Positions 8,852 through 18,230 are shown, numbered from the stretch's first letter. The stretch: 64,000 nucleotides of DNA from Brevibacillus panacihumi W25 (GCF_000503775.1 NZ_KI629785.1:1115501-1179500); one strand, 5' to 3'. Notes: generated by a model from the letters alone, not told the origin. Program-made: numbers and translations.

Positions 8852-10819
8852 CTACTCCAATTCGGATGCCACTCGATTCATTTTCCCTGCCAGTTCGTCC
8901 AAATCGACCTTCATCTCCAGCGCTGCCAAAAGGCCGGTGAAGTAGGAATTGACCTGCTCCTTCACACGCGAACGCTCCACTTGCACGACTTCGGCGAACA
9001 CGGCCGAAAACTGGTCCTGAAGCTGCTCGCTTCCTTGAGCTACGTAGGCAGTAACTGGCTCCTGCAAACGTTTTTCCAATTCCTCGCGCATTTTCACCCT
9101 GCCGTCCTGCTCGAAGAAATCCTTGGTGTTCTTAAACAAGGACAGCGCAGGCTGCAAGGCTTGAGCAGATACGGGCAGCTCTTCTGCAAAGGTCAAGGTC
9201 TCTACCTGTCGCGGCTGGTACGGCGTAAGAGAAAGACCTGCGGCATAGCCCTGCACATCGCGCTGCCAGTTTTGGACGAGGGTAAGACCCTGCTTGTTCA
9301 GAAACTTTTCCAGACGCAGCGTCGTAGCGCGCAGCTCCTGTGCCAGATCATAGCTGATGGAGCGCAGCAGATCGGTGAGGCAGCCTTGCAGAGCCTGCTT
9401 CATATTGCGTCCGTCTTCCTTCAGCACAGCCGGATTGAAAGCGAAGCCGTACAGTTCGTTGAAGCGGAAGAAGAGGCGCTGTTTGACATAGTGAAGCAGC
9501 TCTTCCCGTTCTTTGTCCAGATCTCTTTCCAGCGAAGTAACCGACAGCGCATCGACGGCTGCCAGTGCGGCTGCTTGAGCCTCGTTGGCAGCATCGCGTC
9601 GAGCCTGACGCTCGCTTTCCCCTGATTGGGCCATGCGCATGAATTCCGCCAATGTCTGATGAGCGCGGCGAATCTCGCCCAAGGCGGCATTGACCGCAAT
9701 CTGCGTAAGTTCGTCAATGGTGAATCGCAAGAAATCCTCTTCAAAATGCGCCATCCCCGACAGGGCAAAGGCTTCGCCTGCAGGCATAAGCTCTTCCCCT
9801 TCAGCGGATTGCGTACGCTGGCGATAGACTTTTTCCGCCGAAGCATTCAGCTTGCCAGCCTCGTGCATCCGCGCCAGGAGCGCCGTCTGGCTGGAGACGG
9901 GATAGATGCGCGGCAGACGAATGCCGCAGGTAAGCAGATTTTTTTCCACGTGGGTGATGACACCCTGCAGTTCTTCTTCGGATGCTGCCAAATCGGCCGC
10001 GTTGACGATGAAGAACATTTTGTCCATCTCAAACGTATCCTTGACCCGTCCCATTTGCAGCAAAAACTCGCGGTCTGCCTGGGAAAAGGCGTGGTTATAG
10101 TAGGTGACAAACAGCACGGCATCAGCGTTTTTCATGTACTCGAACGCAACACCTGTGTGACGGGCATTGATCGAATCCGCACCCGGGGTATCCACCAGGA
10201 CGATTCCCTGGTCGGTCAACGGGCAGGAGTAGAACAGCTCGATGTACTCGGCGAAGCATGCTTTCTCTTCCTTGGCGACAAAGCCTTTAAACGCCTTCAT
10301 ATCGACGAGCAGCTGTCCGCCGAGATGTTCCGCCATCTCCCCGAGACCTTTCGTGACCGCTTTTAAGAAGGTGTAGTGCGGTTTGGCTGTAGGAGGAATC
10401 TGCGTGACATCGATTTTGTTCAGTTCATCCAACGCTCCTTCAAGGTCAGCAGCAGAGTGACCGAATACAGCCAGCGAACGCAAGACATCCTGTTCGACTG
10501 CATCTCTGCTTTTCAGTACGACCCGTACGGTGCCATGCGGTTCAGTGTCCGTGGGCGGCATGATCTTGTTGATCGCGGCCGTCGTCGGGTTGGGCGATAC
10601 CGGCAGCACCAGATCGCCCATCAATGCATTCGCGAAGGAGGATTTGCCCGCGCTGAACGCTCCGAACAAGGCTACGGTAAAGCGATTGGCCGTCAGCCGC
10701 TCCGCGCGGTCCAGCATCGCTTGCGCCTGGTTCTGCATGCCGGGCACATCGATGATTTCTTTACTTGTACGCCGCAAACGCTCAGCCGCGGCAAACAGCT
10801 TCTCTCTCAACTGGTTCAT
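8852..10819 (-). CDS. Dynamin-like GTPase, second half (DynA D2-like)
   Basis: 655 residues. A dynamin-type GTPase domain has the P-loop [11 protein letters not shown] (about 51-61), switch regions with [15 protein letters not shown] (G3) and NAADLA (G4), followed by long helical stalk-like sequence. In Bacillus, DynA (YpbR) is one protein of about 1,190 residues made of two fused dynamin halves that tether and fuse membranes. Here the same architecture is divided. This half starts three codons after the amber stop of the first half and lies in the same reading frame. A GAAGGAG site sits 14 bases before the ATG, a little far. Function in membrane repair or division is inferred from the family. 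Confidence 0.85.
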   Translation of the reverse strand: MNQLREKLFAAAERLRRTSKEIIDVPGMQNQAQAMLDRAERLTANRFTVALFGAFSAGKSSFANALMGDLVLPVSPNPTTAAINKIMPPTDTEPHGTVRVVLKSRDAVEQDVLRSLAVFGHSAADLEGALDELNKIDVTQIPPTAKPHYTFLKAVTKGLGEMAEHLGGQLLVDMKAFKGFVAKEEKACFAEYIELFYSCPLTDQGIVLVDTPGADSINARHTGVAFEYMKNADAVLFVTYYNHAFSQADREFLLQMGRVKDTFEMDKMFFIVNAADLAASEEELQGVITHVEKNLLTCGIRLPRIYPVSSQTALLARMHEAGKLNASAEKVYRQRTQSAEGEELMPAGEAFALSGMAHFEEDFLRFTIDELTQIAVNAALGEIRRAHQTLAEFMRMAQSGESERQARRDAANEAQAAALAAVDALSVTSLERDLDKEREELLHYVKQRLFFRFNELYGFAFNPAVLKEDGRNMKQALQGCLTDLLRSISYDLAQELRATTLRLEKFLNKQGLTLVQNWQRDVQGYAAGLSLTPYQPRQVETLTFAEELPVSAQALQPALSLFKNTKDFFEQDGRVKMREELEKRLQEPVTAYVAQGSEQLQDQFSAVFAEVVQVERSRVKEQVNSYFTGLLAALEMKVDLDELAGKMNRVASELE

Positions 10820-10828
10820 AATCGTGGG

Positions 10829-12469
10829 CTACGCTCCTTCTTGCAGGATCGCCTGCAACTGTTCTTTGGCTGCCTGTTCGCTCGAAGCGAGCTTCGCCAA
10901 TTCGTGGTGTACTTCTGCCAACTCGCGCAGCACGGACAGTCGCTTTTGCGCCTCTCCGCTTTGCACTTGCACTTGCTGCTCCAACTGTTTCACGACCTGC
11001 TCGATCAACGCAAGGCCGGCTCTGCGGTATTCCAGCTTGATCCCGTTGGAAAGGTCGTTGCAGTAATTCATTACGTATTCGCGGGAAACCGCCCCGTTCT
11101 TGATATGGGAAGCGAGGAACTCGCCTGTCAATTCCACCTGGGTGGCGTGGACAGCGGCATGATACGCTTCGTCGCGCATGTCGTATGTCTGCGGCAGCTT
11201 CGCCATCAGTTCCTTGAAATGGAAGTCGAGATTACCGGCTACCTTCTCACGCAAATCGGCCAGCAGAGCCTCTTCACGCCGCGCCCGCTCTTCTTCGGTT
11301 TTCTTTCCGGCGAACAAAAAGCCCGTCTTGAATCCCGGCTTGCGGCTTTCAAGGTAGCTCTGTGCCGCTTCGGATGTGCTGTAGTAGGTGAGTCTTGCAT
11401 TGTCCAGCAGCGAGCCAAGCTCCTTTTCCATCTGCTTGCGGGCTTCGGCTGTGCGGGAAGCCAATGTCTTCTCTTCTGCCTCCGCCTGTCGGAGGGCTGC
11501 TGTGACGTTTTCCGTATCCCGGCTGTCGACTCCCTCCAGGTGGATAGCGTCGAGCTTGTCTTCCAGCTTTCGCCGCGCTTCCTCATTGCGTCCCTTCAAC
11601 ACCTGCACATGTTCGTCGACCAGATGATGGGCAGCGCTGCGCACACTGTCAGCGACGAGCTTTTCACGGTCCGCGATCAACTGAGACAGGAGAGCGGAAA
11701 ACGCCTCGTACTGGTTCTCATCATGGTCCGGCTCTGCCAAAGAGGTGTAAAAAATCCCGTCCGGGTGAATATTCCACGTAGCAAATGCTTCTTCGACACT
11801 TTCCTTGTAGGAGTCAAAATCAAGCTCGAAGTCGATGTGCTTGTCGATCATGTTCACGACCAAATAAACCGGCTTTCCCCGGTCCTTCAAGGTTTTCGTG
11901 AAATTGAAGTTCTCTTCTGCCTGGACGTGATTGTAGTCCATCATGTAGATGACGACATCAGCCAGATGCAAGGCCGATTCCGTCGCGATCTTGTGGGCGG
12001 CATCCGTCGAATCGATCCCAGGCGTATCGAGCAGGCTGGAATACTCATCTAAGAACGTGCCCGGGTATTGTACCTCGACCCACTCTACCGTATCTCCATC
12101 CACAGCGAACTGCTTCAGCTTCTCCATCTCCGTGTCCGGATCGAAGGTGACGACTCCGTTTTCTTTTGTATAGACGCGCGCGGCCTTTTCTCCACCGCGA
12201 ATTTTGACTACATTGGCACTCGTCGGGATCGGATTGGAAGGAAGCAGCTGCACGCCCAACAGCGTGTTGATCATCGTCGACTTGCCTGCGGAAAAGTGAC
12301 CGCAGAACGCGATGTTCAGCTCCGCCTGACTGGTTTTTGCAGCCAATTGATTCAGCTTCCCTGCTGTGATTCCATCCCCGTTTTCATCCATATACGCAGC
12401 AGCCCGCTCCCAGACCTCTGCCATGCGGGCAAACGCTGTCTGCGGCTCTAGCACATGCGTGTGAGGCAT
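10829..12469 (-). CDS. Dynamin-like GTPase, first half (DynA D1-like)
   Basis: 546 residues from ATG 12469, which has GGAGAGG nine bases upstream; further in-frame starts exist at 12478 and 12487. The GTPase domain shows FCGHFSAGKST (P-loop, about 56-65), the PTSANVV switch, LLDTPGIDSTDA (G3) and VNMIDKH (G4). Coiled stalk sequence rich in Glu, Ala and Gln follows. It ends at TAG 10829-10831, after which the same frame continues as the second dynamin half. Together the halves make about 1,200 residues, the length of one-piece DynA. This may be a genuine split pair, a recent nonsense mutation, or a sequencing error. Confidence 0.85.
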   Translation of the reverse strand: MPHTHVLEPQTAFARMAEVWERAAAYMDENGDGITAGKLNQLAAKTSQAELNIAFCGHFSAGKSTMINTLLGVQLLPSNPIPTSANVVKIRGGEKAARVYTKENGVVTFDPDTEMEKLKQFAVDGDTVEWVEVQYPGTFLDEYSSLLDTPGIDSTDAAHKIATESALHLADVVIYMMDYNHVQAEENFNFTKTLKDRGKPVYLVVNMIDKHIDFELDFDSYKESVEEAFATWNIHPDGIFYTSLAEPDHDENQYEAFSALLSQLIADREKLVADSVRSAAHHLVDEHVQVLKGRNEEARRKLEDKLDAIHLEGVDSRDTENVTAALRQAEAEEKTLASRTAEARKQMEKELGSLLDNARLTYYSTSEAAQSYLESRKPGFKTGFLFAGKKTEEERARREEALLADLREKVAGNLDFHFKELMAKLPQTYDMRDEAYHAAVHATQVELTGEFLASHIKNGAVSREYVMNYCNDLSNGIKLEYRRAGLALIEQVVKQLEQQVQVQSGEAQKRLSVLRELAEVHHELAKLASSEQAAKEQLQAILQEGA

Positions 12470-12649
12470 CTTTACCATCCTCTCCAATAAACCTGCTCTC
12501 TTTATTCTCTCTCGTATCTACCAAGCCGAATGTACCATACCTGCAGGGGTAGTTCAATTATTTGTGTGAAAGTTTGCACGTGGAACTTTCATCCGCAACT
12601 ACATCCTATTCATCTTTCCCTGAAGAGGTCGACAGGAAGGAAGCGGAAG

Positions 12650-12686
12650 AAAGCCCGTTCGTCCATCTCGCTGAACGTACGGGCTT
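12650..12686 (-). terminator. Terminator after the DJ-1/PfpI gene
   Basis: Stem AAGCCCGT/ACGGGCTT with extra pairing inside the loop, directly after the stop codon and followed on the minus strand by TTTCTTCC. Confidence 0.7.
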
Positions 12687-12695
12687 CCCGAAATC

Positions 12696-13220
12696 TTATT
12701 TTTGCGCTACGAGATCCGCGAATGCCTTGGCGTAGGCAGGCAGGTCAGGCGGTCTGCGCGACCCTACGATATGCCCGTCGACCACCACTTCCTCATCGAT
12801 CCAGATCGCCCCCGCATTCTCCATATCGTCCTTGATCCCGGGTGTTGACGTCGTCTTTACGCCCTGCAGGATCTTGGCCGAAGCCAGCACCCATCCCGCG
12901 TGGCAAATATGTCCGATCGGTTTTTTGGCTTCATGCATGTCTTGTACGAAGGAGAGAACCTCCGGATAGCGGCGCAGCTTGTCCGGCGCCCATCCGCCCG
13001 GCACGAGCACGCCGTCGTAATCAGCAGCTTTCACCTCTGCCATGGCAAGGTCCGTTTCGCAGGGGACACCGTATTTTCCGATGTATACGTGCTTGGCTTT
13101 CGGCCCGACAAGATGCACAGCGGCACCTTCCTCCCGCAGCCTCAGCACTGGATACCACAATTCCAAATCTTCAAATTCCGCCTCGACGAAGCAGACGATT
13201 TGCTTTCCAGCCAATCGCAT
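12696..13220 (-). CDS. DJ-1/PfpI family protein
   Basis: 174 residues with the class I glutamine-amidotransferase-like fold: FVEAEFEDLELWYPVLRL near the N-terminus with the conserved acidic residue, DGVLVPGGWAPD, and the nucleophile elbow HICHAGW carrying the reactive cysteine at about 106. The family includes protein/nucleotide deglycases, proteases and chaperones related to YhbO/PfpI/GAT1 proteins. The sequence cannot decide between these. Start supported by GGAGG eight bases before ATG. Its own terminator follows, so probably monocistronic. Confidence 0.88.
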   Translation of the reverse strand: MRLAGKQIVCFVEAEFEDLELWYPVLRLREEGAAVHLVGPKAKHVYIGKYGVPCETDLAMAEVKAADYDGVLVPGGWAPDKLRRYPEVLSFVQDMHEAKKPIGHICHAGWVLASAKILQGVKTTSTPGIKDDMENAGAIWIDEEVVVDGHIVGSRRPPDLPAYAKAFADLVAQK

Positions 13221-13349
13221 GGAATCAGCCTCCTTTTGTTTCGTTTTATTGATCTATTGTAACAGGAACAATCGCGAAAAATATAAAAAAGTGAGAAACA
13301 GGTTTCTTACGCTGTCCCCCACCTTATAACGAAATAAAAAAAATATGGC

Positions 13350-13432
13350 TGGTGCCGGTAGAGGGACTTGAACCCCCACGGTTTCCCTCACGATTTTGAG
13401 TCGCGCGCGTCTGCCAATTCCGCCATACCGGC
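13350..13432 (-). tRNA. tRNA-Leu (anticodon CAA)
   Basis: The minus strand gives acceptor arms GCCGGTA/TACCGGC, a D arm with GGCAGACGC, an anticodon stem CGCGA/TCGTG around the loop CTCAAAA (anticodon CAA, decoding UUG), a class II variable arm, a TTCAAGT T-loop and an encoded CCA. About 83 bases. Confidence 0.95.
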
Positions 13433-13490
13433 ATTGTGAAACCCATCACATGATTCGACATAATTCGTCACGTTTCGATATCACTTTCTT

Positions 13491-13519
13491 ACTATAGCAA
13501 GGATACGTGGACGGCGCAA
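13491..13519 (-). promoter_or_regulatory. Promoter of the tRNA-Leu gene
   Basis: On the minus strand TTGCGC (13514-13519), 17 bases, then TATAGT (13491-13496), about 60 bp upstream of the tRNA. This matches a sigma-A-type promoter with a short leader. Confidence 0.6.
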
Positions 13520-13583
13520 GACCTTTCTATTGATTTGACAGAAGAGATTCACACCTCCTTTTCTCCAGCGACATGGGCTGCTT

Positions 13584-14063
13584 CTATCTTCTCCCCTGGC
13601 AAGGCGCACAACAGCCTGCAAGAATTCGGCGTTGGCCCGGCTTGTCGAAAGGATAATCGAGCGGATGTCTCCCTACCACGATCCAGCGTCCATTCGGCTT
13701 TTTGAAAAGCTGGTAGACGCGAAAAAAACGATCACTCGGATCAAAAGCAAACCACGCAGCAATCGTTACACGTCTCGGCGATTTGGATAACACCTTGGTT
13801 TTGACGATTGGGGGTGCCCCGATGCCATCTCCCACGGGGATGGCTAATTTGCCGCGAATCCGGCGCAGGTCGAGATTGCCGATTACCCTGTTCGCGAGGC
13901 ATCTTGTCATGTTTTTTTGCAAGAATCGGCGAATCTTCGGGACTGTGTCAAAGCGTTTGGGCAGGATAACACCCCGACCACCCACTCGTTTTTTGGCAGA
14001 GAAAACAATGGTCCAGAAATCCCTTTCTGCTTCCCTGATCGTCTTGACCCATTTCCTTCGCAT
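13584..14063 (-). CDS. Hypothetical basic protein
   Basis: 159 residues from ATG 14063, chosen because AGAAGGAGG lies eight bases upstream; the frame is open further to 14186. No signal peptide or membrane segment. The C-terminal half contains AIPVGDGIGAPP, a VTIAAWFAFD strand and RVYQLFKKPNGRWIVVGRHPLDYPF, suggesting a small beta-rich domain. The layout faintly recalls the IseA/YoeB-type inhibitor fold, but I cannot support that name. It stands alone, divergent from the poly-glutamine gene. Confidence 0.55.
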   Translation of the reverse strand: MRRKWVKTIREAERDFWTIVFSAKKRVGGRGVILPKRFDTVPKIRRFLQKNMTRCLANRVIGNLDLRRIRGKLAIPVGDGIGAPPIVKTKVLSKSPRRVTIAAWFAFDPSDRFFRVYQLFKKPNGRWIVVGRHPLDYPFDKPGQRRILAGCCAPCQGRR

Positions 14064-14209
14064 CCGGCATTCCTCCTTCTTACAAGCGTATGCAGCATGC
14101 CCTGCCCCTGGTTGGGCGTTCTCAGGGTTGGGCGAAGAGATGTATAACTTTGCCATGGACGGACAAAGTAACAAGGTATGTACCATTTTCGGTGAGGAGG
14201 ATATGACGC

Positions 14210-14446
14210 ATGCCTAGTCAAATCAATACGGATTCCCTGAAAAAGGCCGAGGTCTCGGCCACGCTGGCAAAAACGATGATTACGCAAGCGATTGAACAAT
14301 CTGCTGCCAATCCTCAATTGGCGGAAGAGGCACTCAAAGCAGCTTCTACAGAGATCGCGCAGGCGCAAACGATGATTTCCCAGGTCCAATCCACGATTCA
14401 GACTCAACAGCAACAGCAGCAACAACAACAGCAACAAAAATCCTGA
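14210..14446 (+). CDS. Small helical protein with poly-glutamine tail
   Basis: 78 residues, with GGAGG nine bases before the ATG. The body is predicted all-helical and rich in Ala, Gln, Thr and Ile (two segments of the form AQTMISQ), ending in a run of eleven Gln and KS. The Gln run uses mixed CAA and CAG codons, so it is not a simple trinucleotide repeat. No family recognised. It could be a sporulation or surface-associated small protein, but nothing in the context shows it. Confidence 0.6.
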   Translation: MPSQINTDSLKKAEVSATLAKTMITQAIEQSAANPQLAEEALKAASTEIAQAQTMISQVQSTIQTQQQQQQQQQQQKS

Positions 14447-14514
14447 TTGCCAGAGAACAGGCCAAGGGTTTGGCAACAGTTGGTTGAAAGCAGCATTTCG
14501 AGCTGCAGGAAAAA

Positions 14515-14560
14515 GGCCGCATATCCCGATCCAGATGGGTCAGGGAAGTGCGGTTCTTTT
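14515..14560 (+). terminator. Probable terminator after the poly-Q gene
   Basis: Stem GGCCGCA/TGCGGTTC with inner TCCC/GGGA pairing, followed by TTTTATTTG on the plus strand. Confidence 0.5.
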
Positions 14561-14616
14561 ATTTGTTGCAAGGACGGATAAGCGGATGGATACATGGTTG
14601 ACGAAATAGGTGAAGG

Positions 14617-14654
14617 TATAATACCATGAGTACCAATATTGTATTTTAGGTACT
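14617..14654 (+). promoter_or_regulatory. Promoter and candidate TetR operator
   Basis: A TATAAT box (14617-14622) lies just upstream of an inverted repeat, agtacc (14629-14634) and ggtact (14649-14654). The second arm overlaps the spacer before the TetR ribosome binding site. The position suggests autorepression by the TetR protein downstream. Confidence 0.45.
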
Positions 14655-14670
14655 AAAGGAGACGAAACGG

Positions 14671-15276
14671 ATGGTTAAGGAACATAAGATAAGAAAACGC
14701 ATCTTGGATTATGCCCAGCAACAGTTTTCAACAATCGGTTACTCCAAAGTTTCGACTGCACAGTTTGCGTCCGACCTGAAGATGAGCAAATCGACGTTTT
14801 ATAAATATTTTTCAAGTAAAGAAGAACTGCTGTTTGCCGTAATCGACGATTTCTATCATTCATTCGAGCAGGAAATGCAAAGCATCATCAACGACGATAG
14901 TCTGGAGATCACAGAGAAGGTTCAGTCGTTCATTCTAAGTGTCAGGAAGCGGTTTCGTCACTTGCACGTCTCGGTCGTCGAAGACTTCCGAAAGGCCGTC
15001 CCAGAAGCATATGCCCATCTTGAGGAACGCCGGAGGAGCCTCATAACGGGAACGCTGATCGGCATGTTCGAACAAGGGGCGAAGGATGGGTTATTCCGCT
15101 CCGATATTCCGCCGATGATTATCGCGAATGTATTGATTCAGGCGATGCAGCATTTGGAGCATCCGGAGGTGATCGGCGGGTTGCCGTACAGCTTCGCTGA
15201 AATGTTTCAGCACGTGTTCTCGATCGTGATGGAAGGCAGTTTATCCGAGGAGGGTCGTGAACGGTTCCGCTCTTGA
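14671..15276 (+). CDS. TetR/AcrR family regulator
   Basis: 201 residues. The N-terminal helix-turn-helix is typical: IRKRILDYAQQQFSTIGYSKVSTAQFASDLKMSKSTFYKYFSSKEELL (residues about 6-55). The C-terminal ligand/dimer domain is of unknown specificity. AAAGGAG lies a good distance before the ATG. It ends 29 bp before the FAD monooxygenase gene on the same strand, which is its probable target, together with itself through the palindrome at 14629-14654. A comparable TetR-or-MarR plus flavin monooxygenase pairing exists in Bacillus, but the inducer here is unknown. Confidence 0.9.
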   Translation: MVKEHKIRKRILDYAQQQFSTIGYSKVSTAQFASDLKMSKSTFYKYFSSKEELLFAVIDDFYHSFEQEMQSIINDDSLEITEKVQSFILSVRKRFRHLHVSVVEDFRKAVPEAYAHLEERRRSLITGTLIGMFEQGAKDGLFRSDIPPMIIANVLIQAMQHLEHPEVIGGLPYSFAEMFQHVFSIVMEGSLSEEGRERFRS

Positions 15277-15305
15277 TCACATATATGGAAAGCGGTGAAT
15301 GAACG

Positions 15306-16469
15306 ATGAAAGCAATCATTATCGGCGCTGGCATCGGAGGGCTTGGCACAGCCATTGCGTTGCGCAAAATCGGGATGGATGTGAAAGTATTTGAAAGCAA
15401 GCAGGAAGTGCGTTTCGCAGGTGCCGGGCTCGGAATCGGGGCGAACGCAGTCCGAGCATTGCAGCAGCTTGATGTTGGCGATCAAATCCTTCGGGCAGGA
15501 AAAGCGTTGGATGAGCTTCGCATCCTTACGCCTGCAGGGAAAATCCTGCAGCGTACGGAAACAGCGGCAATAAGCCACAAGTACGGACCCGACAATGTCA
15601 CGATTGAACGGGGAGTGCTGCTGGAGTTGCTTATGAGCGCTTTAGGTCCAGAGCAAGTTGTCCATACGGGAAGGACTTGCAGCCGTTTTGAGCAAAATGG
15701 CTCCGGGGTGAAAGTGTGGTTTGAAGACGGTTCAACGGAGGAAGGCGATTTGCTAGTCGCCGCGGATGGTGTCCACTCCAACATTCGCGAAGCCCTGCTG
15801 CCGAACGCAAAACCGCGATATGCCGGATACACTTGCTGGAGGGCGGTTGTGCAGGCTGAACCGGACTTGCTTCATTATAATCCGAATATATTTATCGAAA
15901 CATGGGGGCGCAGGGGACGCTTCGGATTGGTTCCCTTGTCGAACAACCGAATCTATTGGTTCGCCTGCTTGAATGCCAAAGCCCCAGATTCCTCACTCAG
16001 AACCTATACGGCACGGGACTTGATGAAGATCTTCGAGGGCTATCATGAACCCATCCCTCAAATCCTGGCACAAACCTCTGATCATCACATGCTGCAGCAT
16101 GATATTTATGATCTGCCGCCAATCAGCCGTTTTGCGTTCGGACGCGTCGTTTTGCTCGGTGATGCGGCTCATGCTATGACGCCCAATATGGGGCAAGGCG
16201 CCGGACAGTCTGTGGAAGACGCCGTCATCCTGGCAAGTCACTTGAAACAGAGTCCCGTCATTGAAGACGCATTGCTTAGATATGAACGCGAACGAATCGG
16301 CCGAACCGGGCAAATTACCAGAATGTCCGACCGAATCGGAAAGGTAGCACAGCTGCATGGGCACGTTTCCAGCGCCCTTCGCGATGCGCTGTTCCCGCTT
16401 ATTCCGCCAAGGATTTTGGAGAAGCAATTGAAATATCTGTATGAAGTGAGGCTTGACGGATTGTTGTAA
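15306..16469 (+). CDS. FAD-dependent monooxygenase (aromatic hydroxylase type)
   Basis: 387 residues of the flavoprotein hydroxylase family. GAGIGGLGTAIAL at 8-20 binds the ADP part of FAD, VAADGVHSNIR (DG motif) contacts FAD and NAD(P)H, and LLGDAAHAMTPNMGQGAGQ is the second FAD motif. Such enzymes hydroxylate aromatic or related ring substrates with NAD(P)H and oxygen. Substrate not predictable. It forms a two-gene unit with the TetR regulator; fosB follows after 59 bp and may be cotranscribed. Confidence 0.88.
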   Translation: MKAIIIGAGIGGLGTAIALRKIGMDVKVFESKQEVRFAGAGLGIGANAVRALQQLDVGDQILRAGKALDELRILTPAGKILQRTETAAISHKYGPDNVTIERGVLLELLMSALGPEQVVHTGRTCSRFEQNGSGVKVWFEDGSTEEGDLLVAADGVHSNIREALLPNAKPRYAGYTCWRAVVQAEPDLLHYNPNIFIETWGRRGRFGLVPLSNNRIYWFACLNAKAPDSSLRTYTARDLMKIFEGYHEPIPQILAQTSDHHMLQHDIYDLPPISRFAFGRVVLLGDAAHAMTPNMGQGAGQSVEDAVILASHLKQSPVIEDALLRYERERIGRTGQITRMSDRIGKVAQLHGHVSSALRDALFPLIPPRILEKQLKYLYEVRLDGLL

Positions 16470-16528
16470 CGAAGATCGCTTCTTGTCTACAATAGAGGGA
16501 AATGTCTGAAAGAAATGAGGATGATCCC

Positions 16529-16954
16529 ATGCCAAAGCTAAACGGCATCAATCATTTTTGGTTTTCTGTATCCGATCTTGAGCGGTCCTTTTGTTTTTAT
16601 CGCGATGTCCTTGGGGCGCGTCCACTCGTCCGCGGCAGGAAGCTGGCCTATTTTGAGTGGAATGGATACTGGCTGGCTTTAAATGAAGAAAGCGATATTC
16701 CCCGCCGTGAGATCCAAGATTCTTACACACATCTGGCCTTCTCGATCGACGAGGAGAGCTTCGACACCTGGAAGTCGCATCTGGAAGCCCACCAGGTGCA
16801 TATCCTGCCCGGACGGGAACGGGATGAGCGGGATCGGCGTTCCATCTACTTCACCGATCCGGACGGACATAAATTTGAATTGCATACCGGAACGCTCGAG
16901 GATCGACTCGCGTACTACCGGGATGAAAAGCATCATATGACCTTCTTTGAGTAG
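16529..16954 (+). CDS. fosB: FosB metallothiol transferase (fosfomycin resistance)
   Basis: 141 residues from ATG 16529, supported by GAGG eight bases upstream; an in-frame ATG at 16502 has no such site. A VOC-fold enzyme that opens the epoxide of fosfomycin with bacillithiol. Diagnostic stretches are [47 protein letters not shown] and [17 protein letters not shown]. The metal ligands are H9, H68 and E117. The strong match to Bacillus FosB along its full length makes the name secure. The chromosomal context suggests intrinsic rather than transferred resistance. Confidence 0.94.
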   Translation: MPKLNGINHFWFSVSDLERSFCFYRDVLGARPLVRGRKLAYFEWNGYWLALNEESDIPRREIQDSYTHLAFSIDEESFDTWKSHLEAHQVHILPGRERDERDRRSIYFTDPDGHKFELHTGTLEDRLAYYRDEKHHMTFFE

Positions 16955-16963
16955 TGGTGGCAG

Positions 16964-18067
16964 CTATCGACCAGATCTTCGGCCCATGCCTCTGATCTGC
17001 TTGCGAATCGAACGAAGCTCAGTTGGGTTCAATCGTCTGGTCGAGTTGGGACGACGACGCGGATGTAATCGAGATGTTCGAGAACGCGCCCTGCTTGCGG
17101 TGGCACGCGCCACTCGAATGCCAAATGCCTGCAGCGCCCATTGAACGGGGAATGAAATGGAGAGACGGCCATCTTCGGAACCGGCAAAATTGACAGCGGC
17201 AGCACGATTCCCTGACGTCAGCCAGACGGAGCCGGAATCCCCGGCAAGCGAAACGGCCCGTGAACCGCGAATCACGGTCTGATTGCGGAAACGAATCTGC
17301 CCCAGGCCCCCATAGCGGCCGTAGTCAACCATGATATCGGTGTGAATCGAGACGACAACGCCTCTGACAAAGCCGGAGGAGCGTCCCACCTTTTTCAGGC
17401 GGCTTCCCAATGCATACGAGCGTACTGACCCGGGAATCCTGCCGATTCTGGCATAGCGTGGGGCGAGCAAACGCTGACTGCTTGGTATCGCGATCGCCGC
17501 ATCAAGGTAATTGACCCCGCCACGTCTCAGTCGCACATAGCGGGACATCCTGCCGATTCGGTCCCTTCCCGGGCGTCCGCCGTCCGCACCGCCGGGCTGC
17601 AAGACTTCCGTATAGGCGCCGGAATTGTTCCGATTCAACACGTGGTTGTTGCTCAGCAAAAACCGCCGTGCCTGGTTGGCCGCCTGGCTGACGATCAAGC
17701 CCGCTGTGCCGGATATGCCGCGCCTCCCCACACTGTATCCGGCTATGACGGGACGAATTCGGCTGCGAAGTCCTCTGCCGGTCGCTTTCGGTTTGACAAG
17801 AGGATGGCAGCAGCAGCGGCCGGATTTGACGATCCTCACCGGTACACGTACGGAATTGCCCGTCTTGGCGTTGGGGACGTGAACGCAGGACGGGCATTTC
17901 TTTTTCATGGAAGCCTGCGAATGCAAGGTGTACAAGACGACACATAATCCGCCCGCCCTGTTCACTCCGTTGGCAAATCCCACTCCAATCCCTACAACTC
18001 CAGGCAATTTGCCCCAGTCCTTCACCAGTTTCTCCTTGGCACGCAAGGCGTGTTGCATCGTCGCCAT
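16964..18067 (-). CDS. Trypsin-fold serine protease-like protein with Arg-rich tail
   Basis: 367 residues. A serine-protease triad can be read: H142 in LLSNNHVL, D189 in NYLDAAIA and S278 in AGDSGSV. The spacing fits the chymotrypsin fold, and the GIGVG plus SNNHVL pattern recalls Nal1-type putative proteases. Upstream of the protease core is a cysteine cluster (CPSC at 58-61 and CCC at 85-87), and the last 50 residues are very rich in Arg and Ser. There is no signal peptide, so it is probably cytoplasmic or packaged rather than secreted by Sec. GGGAGGG precedes the ATG. Convergent with fosB, nine bases apart. Confidence 0.65.
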   Translation of the reverse strand: MATMQHALRAKEKLVKDWGKLPGVVGIGVGFANGVNRAGGLCVVLYTLHSQASMKKKCPSCVHVPNAKTGNSVRVPVRIVKSGRCCCHPLVKPKATGRGLRSRIRPVIAGYSVGRRGISGTAGLIVSQAANQARRFLLSNNHVLNRNNSGAYTEVLQPGGADGGRPGRDRIGRMSRYVRLRRGGVNYLDAAIAIPSSQRLLAPRYARIGRIPGSVRSYALGSRLKKVGRSSGFVRGVVVSIHTDIMVDYGRYGGLGQIRFRNQTVIRGSRAVSLAGDSGSVWLTSGNRAAAVNFAGSEDGRLSISFPVQWALQAFGIRVARATASRARSRTSRLHPRRRPNSTRRLNPTELRSIRKQIRGMGRRSGR

Positions 18068-18183
18068 CGTATCCCTCCCTCTTCGGTGTGAGACGAAGTT
18101 CTCTTCCTCATCGTATGTTCGATGTGGCCAGGTACCTCGGACAGATGCAGCGGATCTGAAAGCCTTTTTTTATACAGAAAAAA

Positions 18184-18219
18184 GGTGCTCCACAAGCAGG
18201 AAATCTGCTCGGGAACACC
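18184..18219 (-). terminator. Terminator of the xpt-pbuX operon
   Basis: Arms ggtgctccacaagcag (18184-18199) and ctgctcgggaacacc (18205-18219) with a run of T on the minus strand, just after the pbuX stop. Confidence 0.85.
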
Positions 18220-18230
18220 CTCTTCTTATT

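Noticed and set aside
10376..12052. A 558-codon open frame on the plus strand over the dynamin locus
   Set aside because: Low-complexity, no family motif, and exactly antisense to two GTPase genes with complete motifs.
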